A program made the position numbers and the translations under genes. The notes beneath the pieces are model-generated. The model did not search any database and had not been told where the DNA came from. It was given only the letters and a program-made list of their open reading frames with translations. From Bacteriovoracaceae bacterium UBA4097 (GTDB lineage: Bacteria > Bdellovibrionota > Bacteriovoracia > Bacteriovoracales > Bacteriovoracaceae), in NCBI GenBank assembly GCA_002381765.1, contig DFXX01000072.1, positions 1-40,263 on the forward strand: a stretch of DNA of 40,263 bases, written 5' to 3'. The stretch's first letter is position 1, and each line of letters begins with the position of its first letter. Shown one piece after another: positions 33,119 to 40,263 of the stretch.

Positions 33119-35379
33119 AAACCTTCGCTTTATTCCTTCTCATCATTTTTATGGCCCAAGCTTCTGCAGATCCTGTTTGTGAGACTGCAGGCGAACTCAT
33201 GTCTCTTAATCTGCAGCAAACCCAGTTTGAAGGCATTTGTAAAAAAATTATAAACACCGATCCTGCTTGCCAAAAACTCAGGCCCCAAAAAAGAATGAAT
33301 TGCGATTCTAAGGCAGATAATCTTCTTGCCATCGATCTGGATAATGAAGGAGATCTAGGTAGTAAGATCTATCAGTGTATCAAGGGCTTTGTTTGGGATA
33401 GCACCGCCGAGCTCGTTACTTTTATTGGAGAGCTTATTTCTAACTTAGTAGGAAAAGCGATTGAGAATAAAGATGATATTTTGGAATTTCTTTTAGACCC
33501 CATTGGAAGGCAAAAACTGCTGGCAGAGAATGCGGTTAAAGGTGGGAAGCTGGGAGCGGCCTTTTTGAAATCCTCTTATGCCTATGTGGCACAGGAGTAT
33601 CCAAAGAATCTCGTCAATAATCCAGGTGACCCCCTTCTGGCCTTAGGAGAGACTCTGGCAAAACCAGTAGCAAATTTTATCGGCCAAGCCGTTCAAGGAA
33701 TGATCGAAGAGTATGTTCCTCAGTACCAGTGTATGAATGGACCGGCCAAGCTCAATACGATTTGCAAGATCGCCGGCGAATTTGTGATGCCGCCGGTATT
33801 CCTCTTCACTTACATGAAGCTTGGATTGAAGGGGATTAAGGCCCTGGCCAAATCAGAAGAGGTCGCTCGCTTTCAGAAAAACTTCGAACTTATAAATGGT
33901 AAAAATTCGAAAAAGAGGAATCTCCCTGCAAAAGAAATCACAGAACACTCCGACAATGAATTACTACTGCTCGCTAAATCCGAAAGAGCAAAACAAATTG
34001 AAAATAAGAATCTCAAGAGCTTCTATCCATCGGTTGATCGACTCTTAAACTCAGCAGGCTTTAAGAAGCAGCAGCTGGTGGTGGATATGTCTAAGGCAGC
34101 CAAAATCCCATTAAAGAGTGAACTGCGCCTTGAGCTTCCCCAGGACATTCCTCCACGCTATACACCCGAAATCCAATTTCAAAAAAGTGTCGATGAGAAA
34201 GTAAATGAAGCCTTAAGTGATCTTCCTAAAAATCTCAAAGAGAAAAAAGATAAGTTTTATCTCATTATGAAGCCCGAGAAAGATGAGCTGACTCTTATCT
34301 CAGAGAGTTTGACGGATAAAGAACTAGTACTCATCCAAAATAATCTTAGAAAGGATTCGGGCCTCCTAGAGCTCATGGCCAGTCAGCCAGGAACTAAAAT
34401 TGCTCGCCATCTTAAAGTAACTCTAGGGAATACTCTAGAAATTAAGCTTGTTAGACCCGATGATGATGTGCTGGTCTTTCAAAATGTAAATGATCAAACA
34501 TTCGAGCCCTGGGCAGTGGCCAGAAAAAAGAGTGCAAAAACCGGAAGCTTCCCTATCTCCATGATTGATGAGAAAGGAATTTCCTTGTTTAAGAGTGCTG
34601 AAAAGAGAGCTCTCGTTGACTGGAAGGCCGTGGAGGGACTTGAGCCTCAGGCCTATCGTACTTTTTGTGGACTCGCTTCGGTGTGTACTCTGGCCAAGAA
34701 AGATATTCCCGAGCTTGATCAGGAGCAACTTATGCTCAACAATTCCTTGTTTAAGAAAAAGCAGGAAGTGCTTGGACTAGAAGGAGATAATACCGGCTAT
34801 GAGCTGGATCATCTTCGAAAAGTCGCAGAAAACAGTGGAAAGCTTGCCTTAGTAGTTAAGGCCATTGATGATGATAAAAAAGGCATTGAGAAGTTAAGAA
34901 AGAATATCATCTCAGCAGTCAAGAATCCCCATTCATCCATAATTACAAATTTTAATGGAGTCTCATTAGGTTCTAAAACCAAGGGGCATTTTTCACCAAT
35001 AGGGGCCTATGATCCAGACACAGATCAAGTACTAGTCCTAGATGTGGCCCTTCATAGAAATGAAAGCTTCTGGATACCCGTAACTGATCTCTATAAATCA
35101 ATGAAAACCAGAGACAGTTTTGGAAATCCCCGAGGTTATGCCATTCTTCACGATAACCCAAAGAACCAGAAGCTAGACTGGAAGAGCTTTGATGAATTAC
35201 CTCTTGTGACAGGTTTATCCATTGAAGATGCCCTGAGTCTTAAAGCCTTCATTAAGTCTTCTCCTAAGAATCTTCAGGATAAACTTTTAAAGAAATTTAA
35301 ATCTCAATCCTTGAATGCCACTCAAAAAGATCTGGAAACCATGAGAGACCTCAGTAAGATCAACGGGAAATGCCAATGA
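33115..35379 (+). CDS. Exported large protein with a C-terminal phytochelatin-synthase-like peptidase domain
   Basis: 754 residues. The signal peptide is MKTFALFLLIIFMAQASA. Residues 20 to about 490 are unfamiliar: a cysteine-containing N-terminal part, hydrophobic helices around 100-150 and 225-245, then charged helices. From about 505 the sequence matches phytochelatin synthase (papain-like, acts on glutathione): RTFCGLASVC with C518, TKGHFSPIGAYDP with H625, and VLVLDVALHRNESFWIPV with D643. The C-H and H-D spacings (107 and 18) nearly equal those of Arabidopsis PCS1 (C56, H162, D180), and the YDP...VLDVA...FWIPV run is diagnostic. The gene is coupled by ATGA overlaps on both sides. Export is unusual for this family. 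The substrate could be glutathione, gamma-Glu peptides or a protein crosslink. Confidence 0.85.
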   Translation: MKTFALFLLIIFMAQASADPVCETAGELMSLNLQQTQFEGICKKIINTDPACQKLRPQKRMNCDSKADNLLAIDLDNEGDLGSKIYQCIKGFVWDSTAELVTFIGELISNLVGKAIENKDDILEFLLDPIGRQKLLAENAVKGGKLGAAFLKSSYAYVAQEYPKNLVNNPGDPLLALGETLAKPVANFIGQAVQGMIEEYVPQYQCMNGPAKLNTICKIAGEFVMPPVFLFTYMKLGLKGIKALAKSEEVARFQKNFELINGKNSKKRNLPAKEITEHSDNELLLLAKSERAKQIENKNLKSFYPSVDRLLNSAGFKKQQLVVDMSKAAKIPLKSELRLELPQDIPPRYTPEIQFQKSVDEKVNEALSDLPKNLKEKKDKFYLIMKPEKDELTLISESLTDKELVLIQNNLRKDSGLLELMASQPGTKIARHLKVTLGNTLEIKLVRPDDDVLVFQNVNDQTFEPWAVARKKSAKTGSFPISMIDEKGISLFKSAEKRALVDWKAVEGLEPQAYRTFCGLASVCTLAKKDIPELDQEQLMLNNSLFKKKQEVLGLEGDNTGYELDHLRKVAENSGKLALVVKAIDDDKKGIEKLRKNIISAVKNPHSSIITNFNGVSLGSKTKGHFSPIGAYDPDTDQVLVLDVALHRNESFWIPVTDLYKSMKTRDSFGNPRGYAILHDNPKNQKLDWKSFDELPLVTGLSIEDALSLKAFIKSSPKNLQDKLLKKFKSQSLNATQKDLETMRDLSKINGKCQ

Positions 35380-37055
35380 AAATATATCAATTCCAACTGG
35401 GATTTCTCCTTCTTCTTTCCACCCCAAATAGTCTTTGGGCCCAGAGCTGGGAAGCTGATCTTGAAAAGCTCTATCATGAAAATCCGGGCCTCATTACCCA
35501 ATTGAATCCAGAAGTCTTAAAACAAAAAGCAACTCTAGGACTAAAAAATAAGGATCGAGCAGAAAAAATTAGTCAGGCCCTGGAGGATGATCTTGATAAA
35601 TTCATGAAGGTGCGGGAAGGCATTATCAGTAAATTTAAGATAGCTCCTCCAAAAAATCTAAAACCAGTCGTAATCTCCGGTCAATCGGTCACAGGTATGG
35701 TGGCCGCTGCTATTGCTGCCCAATCAGGCCATGAGGTCCGGGTCTATGACTCACGCATGAGATTCACTCGAGATATTCAGTGGTCGAGTCGACAATCGGT
35801 GGCAGACATCCTGGCCAGTATCGATCCTAAACTCGCTGAAAATTTTACTGAAAAAGTGGCCCGAAACTTAGAGGGCGGCTATGTGGAAGTAAGTCCTGAA
35901 GGAAATGTTGAGAAAACAGATCCCTCGGCCTTAAAAAAGGCCGATCCCAGAAGGATTCCTCAATCGGCAAATGCCATGTTTGATGGCCATAGTGTAGCGA
36001 CCGTGCAGACCAGAGTATTTGAGGAACTCCTTTATGAATATTTAAAAAATCATCCCAATGTCACTCAAAAGAAAGGTAAGATCGAATTTGGTGGAATAGA
36101 TCCAAAGACCGGTGAGCACTTAGTCACCGAGTATGAGGACGTCACTCCTAAAGATCAAAAAGAAAAAGTCTTCAAGAAATTAACCGAGGGTCATCCTATA
36201 ACCATAGTCGCCGAAGGGGCATCAAGCTCAAGCCGAGCTGCTCTTGGTATAAGTAGCGTCCCTACTTCTCCTAAAAGACTTCAGGTTGCAGGAGTAATTG
36301 GCAAAGAGCAAGGTGGAGAGATTACCACCCACTATCGAGATGAAAACATAGGAAGAATGGTCACTGGCTCCATGGGAACCACTGGCTCTCAGAAAAGATG
36401 GCTTGTGGGAGATATCGCTGAAGAAAATATTACTCCAGATCCATCAAAATTTGGAAGTGATCCATCTACTCCTGAATATTCTCAGGAGAAAGCGCGTCTT
36501 TTAGAAATCGAATTCAAAAAACTCGCCGCCCAGAATATGCGTCTTCCCGTTGCTGAAGTGAATCTACATAAGGCCAGTGGCGCTATCGATGGGGCTCCTC
36601 TTCAAACATTTGAACTCCAACAAAGGATTTCCAATAAAGCGGCCAGCGGCAGCAATGTCCTCTTACTAGCAGACGCTGTCGGAAATGCTCATTGGAGTGT
36701 AGGCGGAGGCATGCATGTAGGAGTGGTGAATCATGGAGAAAGGATTAAAGATTACCTGTCTGCCGTTGATGGTGGAGAGGCACCAATTCTTGCGGCCAGA
36801 CGATACAGTGAAAATGCTCTGAGCGATAGTAAAGTCTGGGGAGAAAGAGGTCTTAATTATTTTTACAATAACCTCTCTTATGAGGAGTCTTCTGCTGCCT
36901 ATAAAGAAGCTACTAAACTCTACTTTGAAGGAAAGGTCGAAACTCCAGAAAAAGCTCTTAATCTGATGCTCCCAGCAGGTATCTCTAGTCGAGGAGTCAA
37001 AAATATACGTTTAGAATGCCAAGATATCATAAAGCATGTTTTAGGAGAGATTTAA
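35376..37055 (+). CDS. Exported FAD-monooxygenase-like protein
   Basis: About 559 residues from ATG 35376, which overlaps the previous stop as ATGA; ATG 35370 is possible. Signal peptide FQLGFLLLLSTPNSLWAQ is Sec-type, without twin arginines. After a helical stretch of about 75 residues comes a Rossmann-type strand-turn-helix PVVISGQSVTGMVAAAIA with VRVYDSR at the end of strand 2, as in group A flavin monooxygenases. Later comes IVAEGASSSSRAALG, like their 'ADG..S..R' motif, and VLLLADAVGNAHWSVGGGMHVG, like their 'GDAAH...P..G.G.N' flavin motif. The first glycine motif is degenerate. RFTRDIQWSSRQS vaguely recalls the MICAL start. FAD binding is probable but unproven, and Sec export of a flavoprotein would be unusual. 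Confidence 0.65.
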   Translation: MKIYQFQLGFLLLLSTPNSLWAQSWEADLEKLYHENPGLITQLNPEVLKQKATLGLKNKDRAEKISQALEDDLDKFMKVREGIISKFKIAPPKNLKPVVISGQSVTGMVAAAIAAQSGHEVRVYDSRMRFTRDIQWSSRQSVADILASIDPKLAENFTEKVARNLEGGYVEVSPEGNVEKTDPSALKKADPRRIPQSANAMFDGHSVATVQTRVFEELLYEYLKNHPNVTQKKGKIEFGGIDPKTGEHLVTEYEDVTPKDQKEKVFKKLTEGHPITIVAEGASSSSRAALGISSVPTSPKRLQVAGVIGKEQGGEITTHYRDENIGRMVTGSMGTTGSQKRWLVGDIAEENITPDPSKFGSDPSTPEYSQEKARLLEIEFKKLAAQNMRLPVAEVNLHKASGAIDGAPLQTFELQQRISNKAASGSNVLLLADAVGNAHWSVGGGMHVGVVNHGERIKDYLSAVDGGEAPILAARRYSENALSDSKVWGERGLNYFYNNLSYEESSAAYKEATKLYFEGKVETPEKALNLMLPAGISSRGVKNIRLECQDIIKHVLGEI

Positions 37056-37095
37056 ACGATCTGCTTCTAGAGCACCTCAACTTCCTCAAAAAGGG

Positions 37096-37107
37096 TGACT
37101 CAAGTCA
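37096..37107. promoter_or_regulatory. Short palindrome TGACT-CA-AGTCA upstream of the TonB receptor
   Basis: A 12-base imperfect dyad about 90 bases before the TonB receptor start, in the 142-base gap after the flavoprotein gene. It is a possible operator. I see no Fur-like GATAAT repeats and no clear -35/-10 pair. Confidence 0.25.
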
Positions 37108-37197
37108 TTTCCATAGTCTAATCTCGCTCGTATTATCCACCGAACCTTTGTAGAGCCATTCAAACATTAATATTTTAAGTAACTTAGGGGCTAATCG

Positions 37198-39288
37198 ATG
37201 CATATTCATCTCATTCTACTTTTGAATCTCCTCATTTTAAACACTCAAGCGCTGGCCATGAATGATGATGTCCTTGAGGTAGTAGAAGTAAGAGACATTA
37301 ATGAAAACCTAAAGAAGACGGGTCAATTGAAGGACACTATTTTTAAAACAGAAGTCATTGATGCAGAAAAGATCCAGAAGAAAAATGCTCAAAATCTTAT
37401 TCAAGCAATTGAACAAGAGCCAGGGCTGCAAGTTCTAAACGGATGTTCTATTTGTGGAATCAAGCGAGTTCAAATAAATGGATTAAGAAGTGAATATACT
37501 ACAGTTCTTGTTGATGAAGTGCCCCTCCACTCAACCGTTTCTAGTTACTATGGATTTGAATCCTTAGGTACTTTAGGTATCGCCTCAATAGAAGTTTCTC
37601 GAGGACCAGGTGCCTCTCTTTCGGCCCCAGAGGCAATAGGCGGTGTCATAAACGTCGTAACCCTCAAAGCTAAAGAGAATAAAACCATTATAGATGTTTC
37701 TAGTGGTAATAATGATTATAAAAATTTAACACTTGTTTCTACCTCTGTTGGTGATGAAGGCAGAAGAAGGACCACTATCGCGGGTCAATATTCAAACCAG
37801 GGTCAATGGGACAAGGACAATAATAATATCAATGAAATTCCGGAAAGGGACACTCGATCCCTGATGGTAAAATACTCTCAGGACTTAAATAACAAACTCA
37901 ACATGGACATTCGTATAAATGCTCTGAAGGCCCACATCTTCGGGGGACCCATGAATAAAGGGACATTTCAAACAATTAACCAGCCTACTCCTGGAATTGA
38001 TTTTAATTCTTTTATTAATGGTGACGTCAGAAAAAAGTTTATCGGTGCCCCGGGATCAACTGCTGAGATCATAGATGTGGATAGAAATGAAGGAACCCTT
38101 AAATTAACTCATGCAACCAATGAAACCATCAATTTTGGCTCGACTTTGTCTTATGCTCTCGGAAAGCAGGACAGCTGGTATGAAGGGGCCGATTACAAAA
38201 ATATAAATGAAGCCTTCTTCTATGATCTCAAAACAAATATCAACACAAACCAGAACAACCTCTTAACAATCGGCCTAGAATATAAAAAAGAAGCATTAAG
38301 ATCAAAATCTCATACTTTTTTTGAACTTCAAGGCAGAGATTCAGATAGCTTTGATTATCATGCCCCCGGAGTGTACCTGCAAAACATATGGGTTCCTAAT
38401 GAAAAAGTGGAGTTCTCGTCGGCCATTAGATTCAATCAAATAGTCACCAACTTCACAGATAAAGAGATTAAAGAAAATGAGATCGATGATCTTATCATTG
38501 CTCCCAGATTTCATGTTTTATGGAAACATACTCCGGCCCTCGAATCACGATTTGCTTATGGGAAAGGTTATCGATCTCCCCTAACCTTTTTTGAATCAGA
38601 GCACGGTCTACTAGATAATGGTTTTGATGTAGATATTGATCATTTAGAAACTAGTGATTCGATTACCTATTCTTTAAATAGAGTTGGAGAAAAAAGCACC
38701 ACCACATTGAGTGGGGCATGGACTAAGGTTCAAGATATTGCCTATGTGGATAACTCCGGAACAATGCCTGTTCTTCGAAACCTGAACGACAAGACTGTGG
38801 AAATCGCTAACATCGATGCCTCGTTTGGATATCAACTAAGACCTGAGCTTAGACTTGGAATTGTTGCAGAAAAATATTTTTATCAAAACCGTTATAAAGA
38901 GCAGCTGATTACAGCAGCAGTGGAAGAAAGAGTGGGCCTGCTTTTAGATTGGGATAAAGGTGCTTGGGACGTCTACTCGGCTTTAACCTGGACCGGTACA
39001 AGGGATCTTCACGACTATGGTTATGGAGATCACTACAACTCTTTTGATGGAACAAATCCCGGATCTAAAAAGAGAAGATACTCTCCACAGTTTTTCACTG
39101 TGGATGTAAACGCTTCCTATGAACTCACTAGGCAGACAAATCTATCATTTGGGGCCAAAAACCTTTTAGATTACACCCAGAGTGAATCACCTCTTTACTT
39201 TAACAGTAATGGTGACTTTGATGTTGCTCACACCTGGGGCCCACTGCAAGGCCGTCAGTTTTATATGGGGTTAAAGAGTGTTTTTTAG
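37198..39288 (+). CDS. TonB-dependent outer-membrane receptor with a CxxC in the plug
   Basis: 696 residues. Signal MHIHLILLLNLLILNTQALA. A short TonB-box-like segment (DVLEVVEVRD) follows, then the plug domain: LIQAIEQEPGLQV, RVQINGLRSEYTTVLVDEVPLH, EVSRGPGASLSAPEAIGGVINVV. The plug contains C83-S-I-C86 just before the QINGL strand. The rest is a 22-strand beta-barrel pattern with alternating hydrophobic residues, ending in VF, the usual C-terminal Phe. AGGGG precedes ATG 37198. The closest wording I recall is in Bacteroidetes receptors with CxxC plugs. The cargo (metal complex, thiol ligand or other) cannot be read from sequence. The next gene, a thioredoxin-like protein, overlaps its 3' end. 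Confidence 0.92.
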   Translation: MHIHLILLLNLLILNTQALAMNDDVLEVVEVRDINENLKKTGQLKDTIFKTEVIDAEKIQKKNAQNLIQAIEQEPGLQVLNGCSICGIKRVQINGLRSEYTTVLVDEVPLHSTVSSYYGFESLGTLGIASIEVSRGPGASLSAPEAIGGVINVVTLKAKENKTIIDVSSGNNDYKNLTLVSTSVGDEGRRRTTIAGQYSNQGQWDKDNNNINEIPERDTRSLMVKYSQDLNNKLNMDIRINALKAHIFGGPMNKGTFQTINQPTPGIDFNSFINGDVRKKFIGAPGSTAEIIDVDRNEGTLKLTHATNETINFGSTLSYALGKQDSWYEGADYKNINEAFFYDLKTNINTNQNNLLTIGLEYKKEALRSKSHTFFELQGRDSDSFDYHAPGVYLQNIWVPNEKVEFSSAIRFNQIVTNFTDKEIKENEIDDLIIAPRFHVLWKHTPALESRFAYGKGYRSPLTFFESEHGLLDNGFDVDIDHLETSDSITYSLNRVGEKSTTTLSGAWTKVQDIAYVDNSGTMPVLRNLNDKTVEIANIDASFGYQLRPELRLGIVAEKYFYQNRYKEQLITAAVEERVGLLLDWDKGAWDVYSALTWTGTRDLHDYGYGDHYNSFDGTNPGSKKRRYSPQFFTVDVNASYELTRQTNLSFGAKNLLDYTQSESPLYFNSNGDFDVAHTWGPLQGRQFYMGLKSVF

Positions 39289-39688
39289 TCTTCTTCTCCT
39301 CTTTATAAATTTTACCTTAGCAGAAACTCTTGATCTGGGGCCTCATCTCAGAGTAGATAAAAAAACTTTTAGGGATCTAAAAATTCCAAGGAATAAAATA
39401 CTTCTTCTGGTATCCCCACAATGCAGTTTCTGCAAAATACAATTAAAAAAATTAGACTGCCTTAACAAGAAAGATCTTATTGTCTTAGTTGATAAAAGTG
39501 ATGGTCAAGATTTACACCGACTTCAAATTCCTGAAGGATTCCCAGTATTCTTAACGACAGAAAAATCGCTTGAATACTTTAAAGAAAACCTCGTTTATCC
39601 CATGGGACTCATTCCAACCAATTCAGGGTTGAAGATCTTTCGAGGTCTGAAAGAGTGTCGCTCACTTACCAGAACCTACTTGATGTAA
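39278..39688 (+). CDS. Exported thioredoxin-like protein with CSFC
   Basis: 136 residues starting at GTG 39278, 11 bases inside the TonB receptor gene, with a GGGG-containing ribosome site. Hydrophobic leader FFSLLLLFINFTLAE. The thioredoxin-type segment KILLLVSPQCSFCKIQLKKL places C49 and C52 after a buried strand, as in TlpA/DsbE-like proteins, and the cis-Pro equivalent may lie in EGFPVFLTT. The fold is short, so it is a minimal thioredoxin-like domain. Gene overlap with a receptor that has two cysteines in its plug suggests it reduces, oxidises or delivers something to that site. It is also near the thiol-acting phytochelatin-synthase-like gene. Confidence 0.75.
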   Translation: MFFSLLLLFINFTLAETLDLGPHLRVDKKTFRDLKIPRNKILLLVSPQCSFCKIQLKKLDCLNKKDLIVLVDKSDGQDLHRLQIPEGFPVFLTTEKSLEYFKENLVYPMGLIPTNSGLKIFRGLKECRSLTRTYLM

Positions 39689-39705
39689 ACTAGTCATTAA
39701 AATCT

Positions 39706-40263
39706 TCAAAGCCTAAGTCCTTCGAGCAGTCCTTTTTTCCCTTTCTCCTGGGGCTGACTTTTGCTTGAGATTCTCAAATCCCCAAACTCCTGGGCCAGTT
39801 GCTGTTTAAGATCTTTCATAGCTTCGTCTTTTGCCTTTTCTATAGCGCGATCTTTTTGTCTGAAAGCAAGAGGCCGCTTCATGCTATAATCCCCTTCGCT
39901 TTTAGCACCAAGGTGAACATTTGAAGTTCGCACATCCCATAGGACGGCTTGAGTGACAAAGGCACTTTTAACAGTGTTGCCATTTACAAAGAGCATTGGC
40001 ACCAGGGCCACATAAGTCAGGGCCATGCCATTAGGTGGACCATTAACTTCTGAAGCCCCTTGTATCACCAACAGGGCATCTGCCCCTTGTTGAGCGGCCA
40101 TCATGCGAAGAGATTTTAATTCTTCATCTTCCCGGCCAGTATTGATTAGTTCAAAAACCTTGCCGATCTTTTCCTCCTTGGCCCTGATAGTAGAAAGAAT
40201 TTCTCGGCGATCTTTCTGAGTCCAACTCCAGTCTTCGCTTACAGGTTTTTTGAAATGCACGGC
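39706..40263 (-). CDS. Putative lipoprotein-like protein, 5' end outside the window
   Basis: The frame is open to the right edge, so the start is missing; a GTG at 40260 is unlikely to be the real one. The visible 184 residues contain LRMMAAQQGADALLVIQGA, then a beta-rich stretch with AVLWDVRTSNVHLGAKSEGD, and a charged helical tail. The pattern 'AxxxGADxLLV ... AxLxDVRTxxxxG' resembles a group of bacterial envelope lipoproteins of unknown function. No function can be assigned. It converges on the thioredoxin-like gene with 17 bases between stops. Confidence 0.7.
   Translation of the reverse strand, partial: AVHFKKPVSEDWSWTQKDRREILSTIRAKEEKIGKVFELINTGREDEELKSLRMMAAQQGADALLVIQGASEVNGPPNGMALTYVALVPMLFVNGNTVKSAFVTQAVLWDVRTSNVHLGAKSEGDYSMKRPLAFRQKDRAIEKAKDEAMKDLKQQLAQEFGDLRISSKSQPQEKGKKGLLEGLRL

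Noticed and set aside
37056..37197. Fur box before the TonB receptor
   Set aside because: No GATAAT-type repeats; only a short unrelated dyad is present.

Overview
This 40 kb window looks chromosomal and most resembles the Bdellovibrionota, in particular a Bacteriovorax/Peredibacter-like predatory bacterium. The grounds are the mix of Gram-negative features (TonB receptor, many Sec signal peptides, lipoproteins) with a cdaA-cdaR-glmM operon, an EF-G whose N-terminus reads like the spirochaete/delta/mitochondrial EFG1 type, moderate GC, and frequent TTG/GTG starts. The taxonomic call is an inference from gene content. I see no rRNA, tRNA, transposase, integrase or CRISPR array.

Positions 1-14206 (mostly minus strand) are housekeeping. 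They hold the 5' part of fusA, an unknown gene, a MORN-repeat gene, and an Rrf2/IscR-type regulator with a cysteine desulfurase. Then comes one long operon transcribed cdaA-cdaR-glmM-pdxJ-nnr-tsaE, covering c-di-AMP synthesis, cell-wall amino-sugar supply, vitamin B6, NAD(P)H-hydrate repair and tRNA t6A. Upstream lie a PilZ-GAF-AAA+-Fis regulator whose ATPase core is degenerate and a RimK-like ATP-grasp ligase.

Positions 14244-21104 are mixed: a secreted M14 carboxypeptidase, an MscS channel, a striking ferrochelatase-MFS transporter fusion, queF, a short tatA of 57 codons, and a GKRP/MurQ-like SIS protein.

Positions 21138-28637 (plus strand) are a compact respiratory operon: a VKOR-like protein, a Rieske protein, a cytochrome b6-type/c fusion, CoxII with a C-terminal cytochrome c, a CoxI-CoxIII fusion, a small membrane protein, CtaG and a small acidic exported protein. 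Several redox subunits are fused, and two key positions are non-canonical: Asp replaces the first Rieske His ligand, and Gln replaces the K-channel Lys in CoxI.

Positions 28651-40263 are accessory and mainly envelope-directed. They hold a GCS2-family carboxylate-amine ligase, an M28 aminopeptidase and a proline-repeat lipoprotein. A tightly coupled three-gene unit of exported proteins follows. Its middle member carries a phytochelatin-synthase-like Cys-His-Asp triad, and its last member resembles FAD monooxygenases. Next come a TonB receptor with a CxxC in its plug and an exported thioredoxin-like protein, and the window ends in a partial gene. The exported phytochelatin-synthase-like unit next to the TonB/thiol pair is my best candidate for an undescribed system.

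Three of the four convergent gene pairs interlock their stop codons in a 4-bp palindrome (CTAG, TTAA, CTAG).
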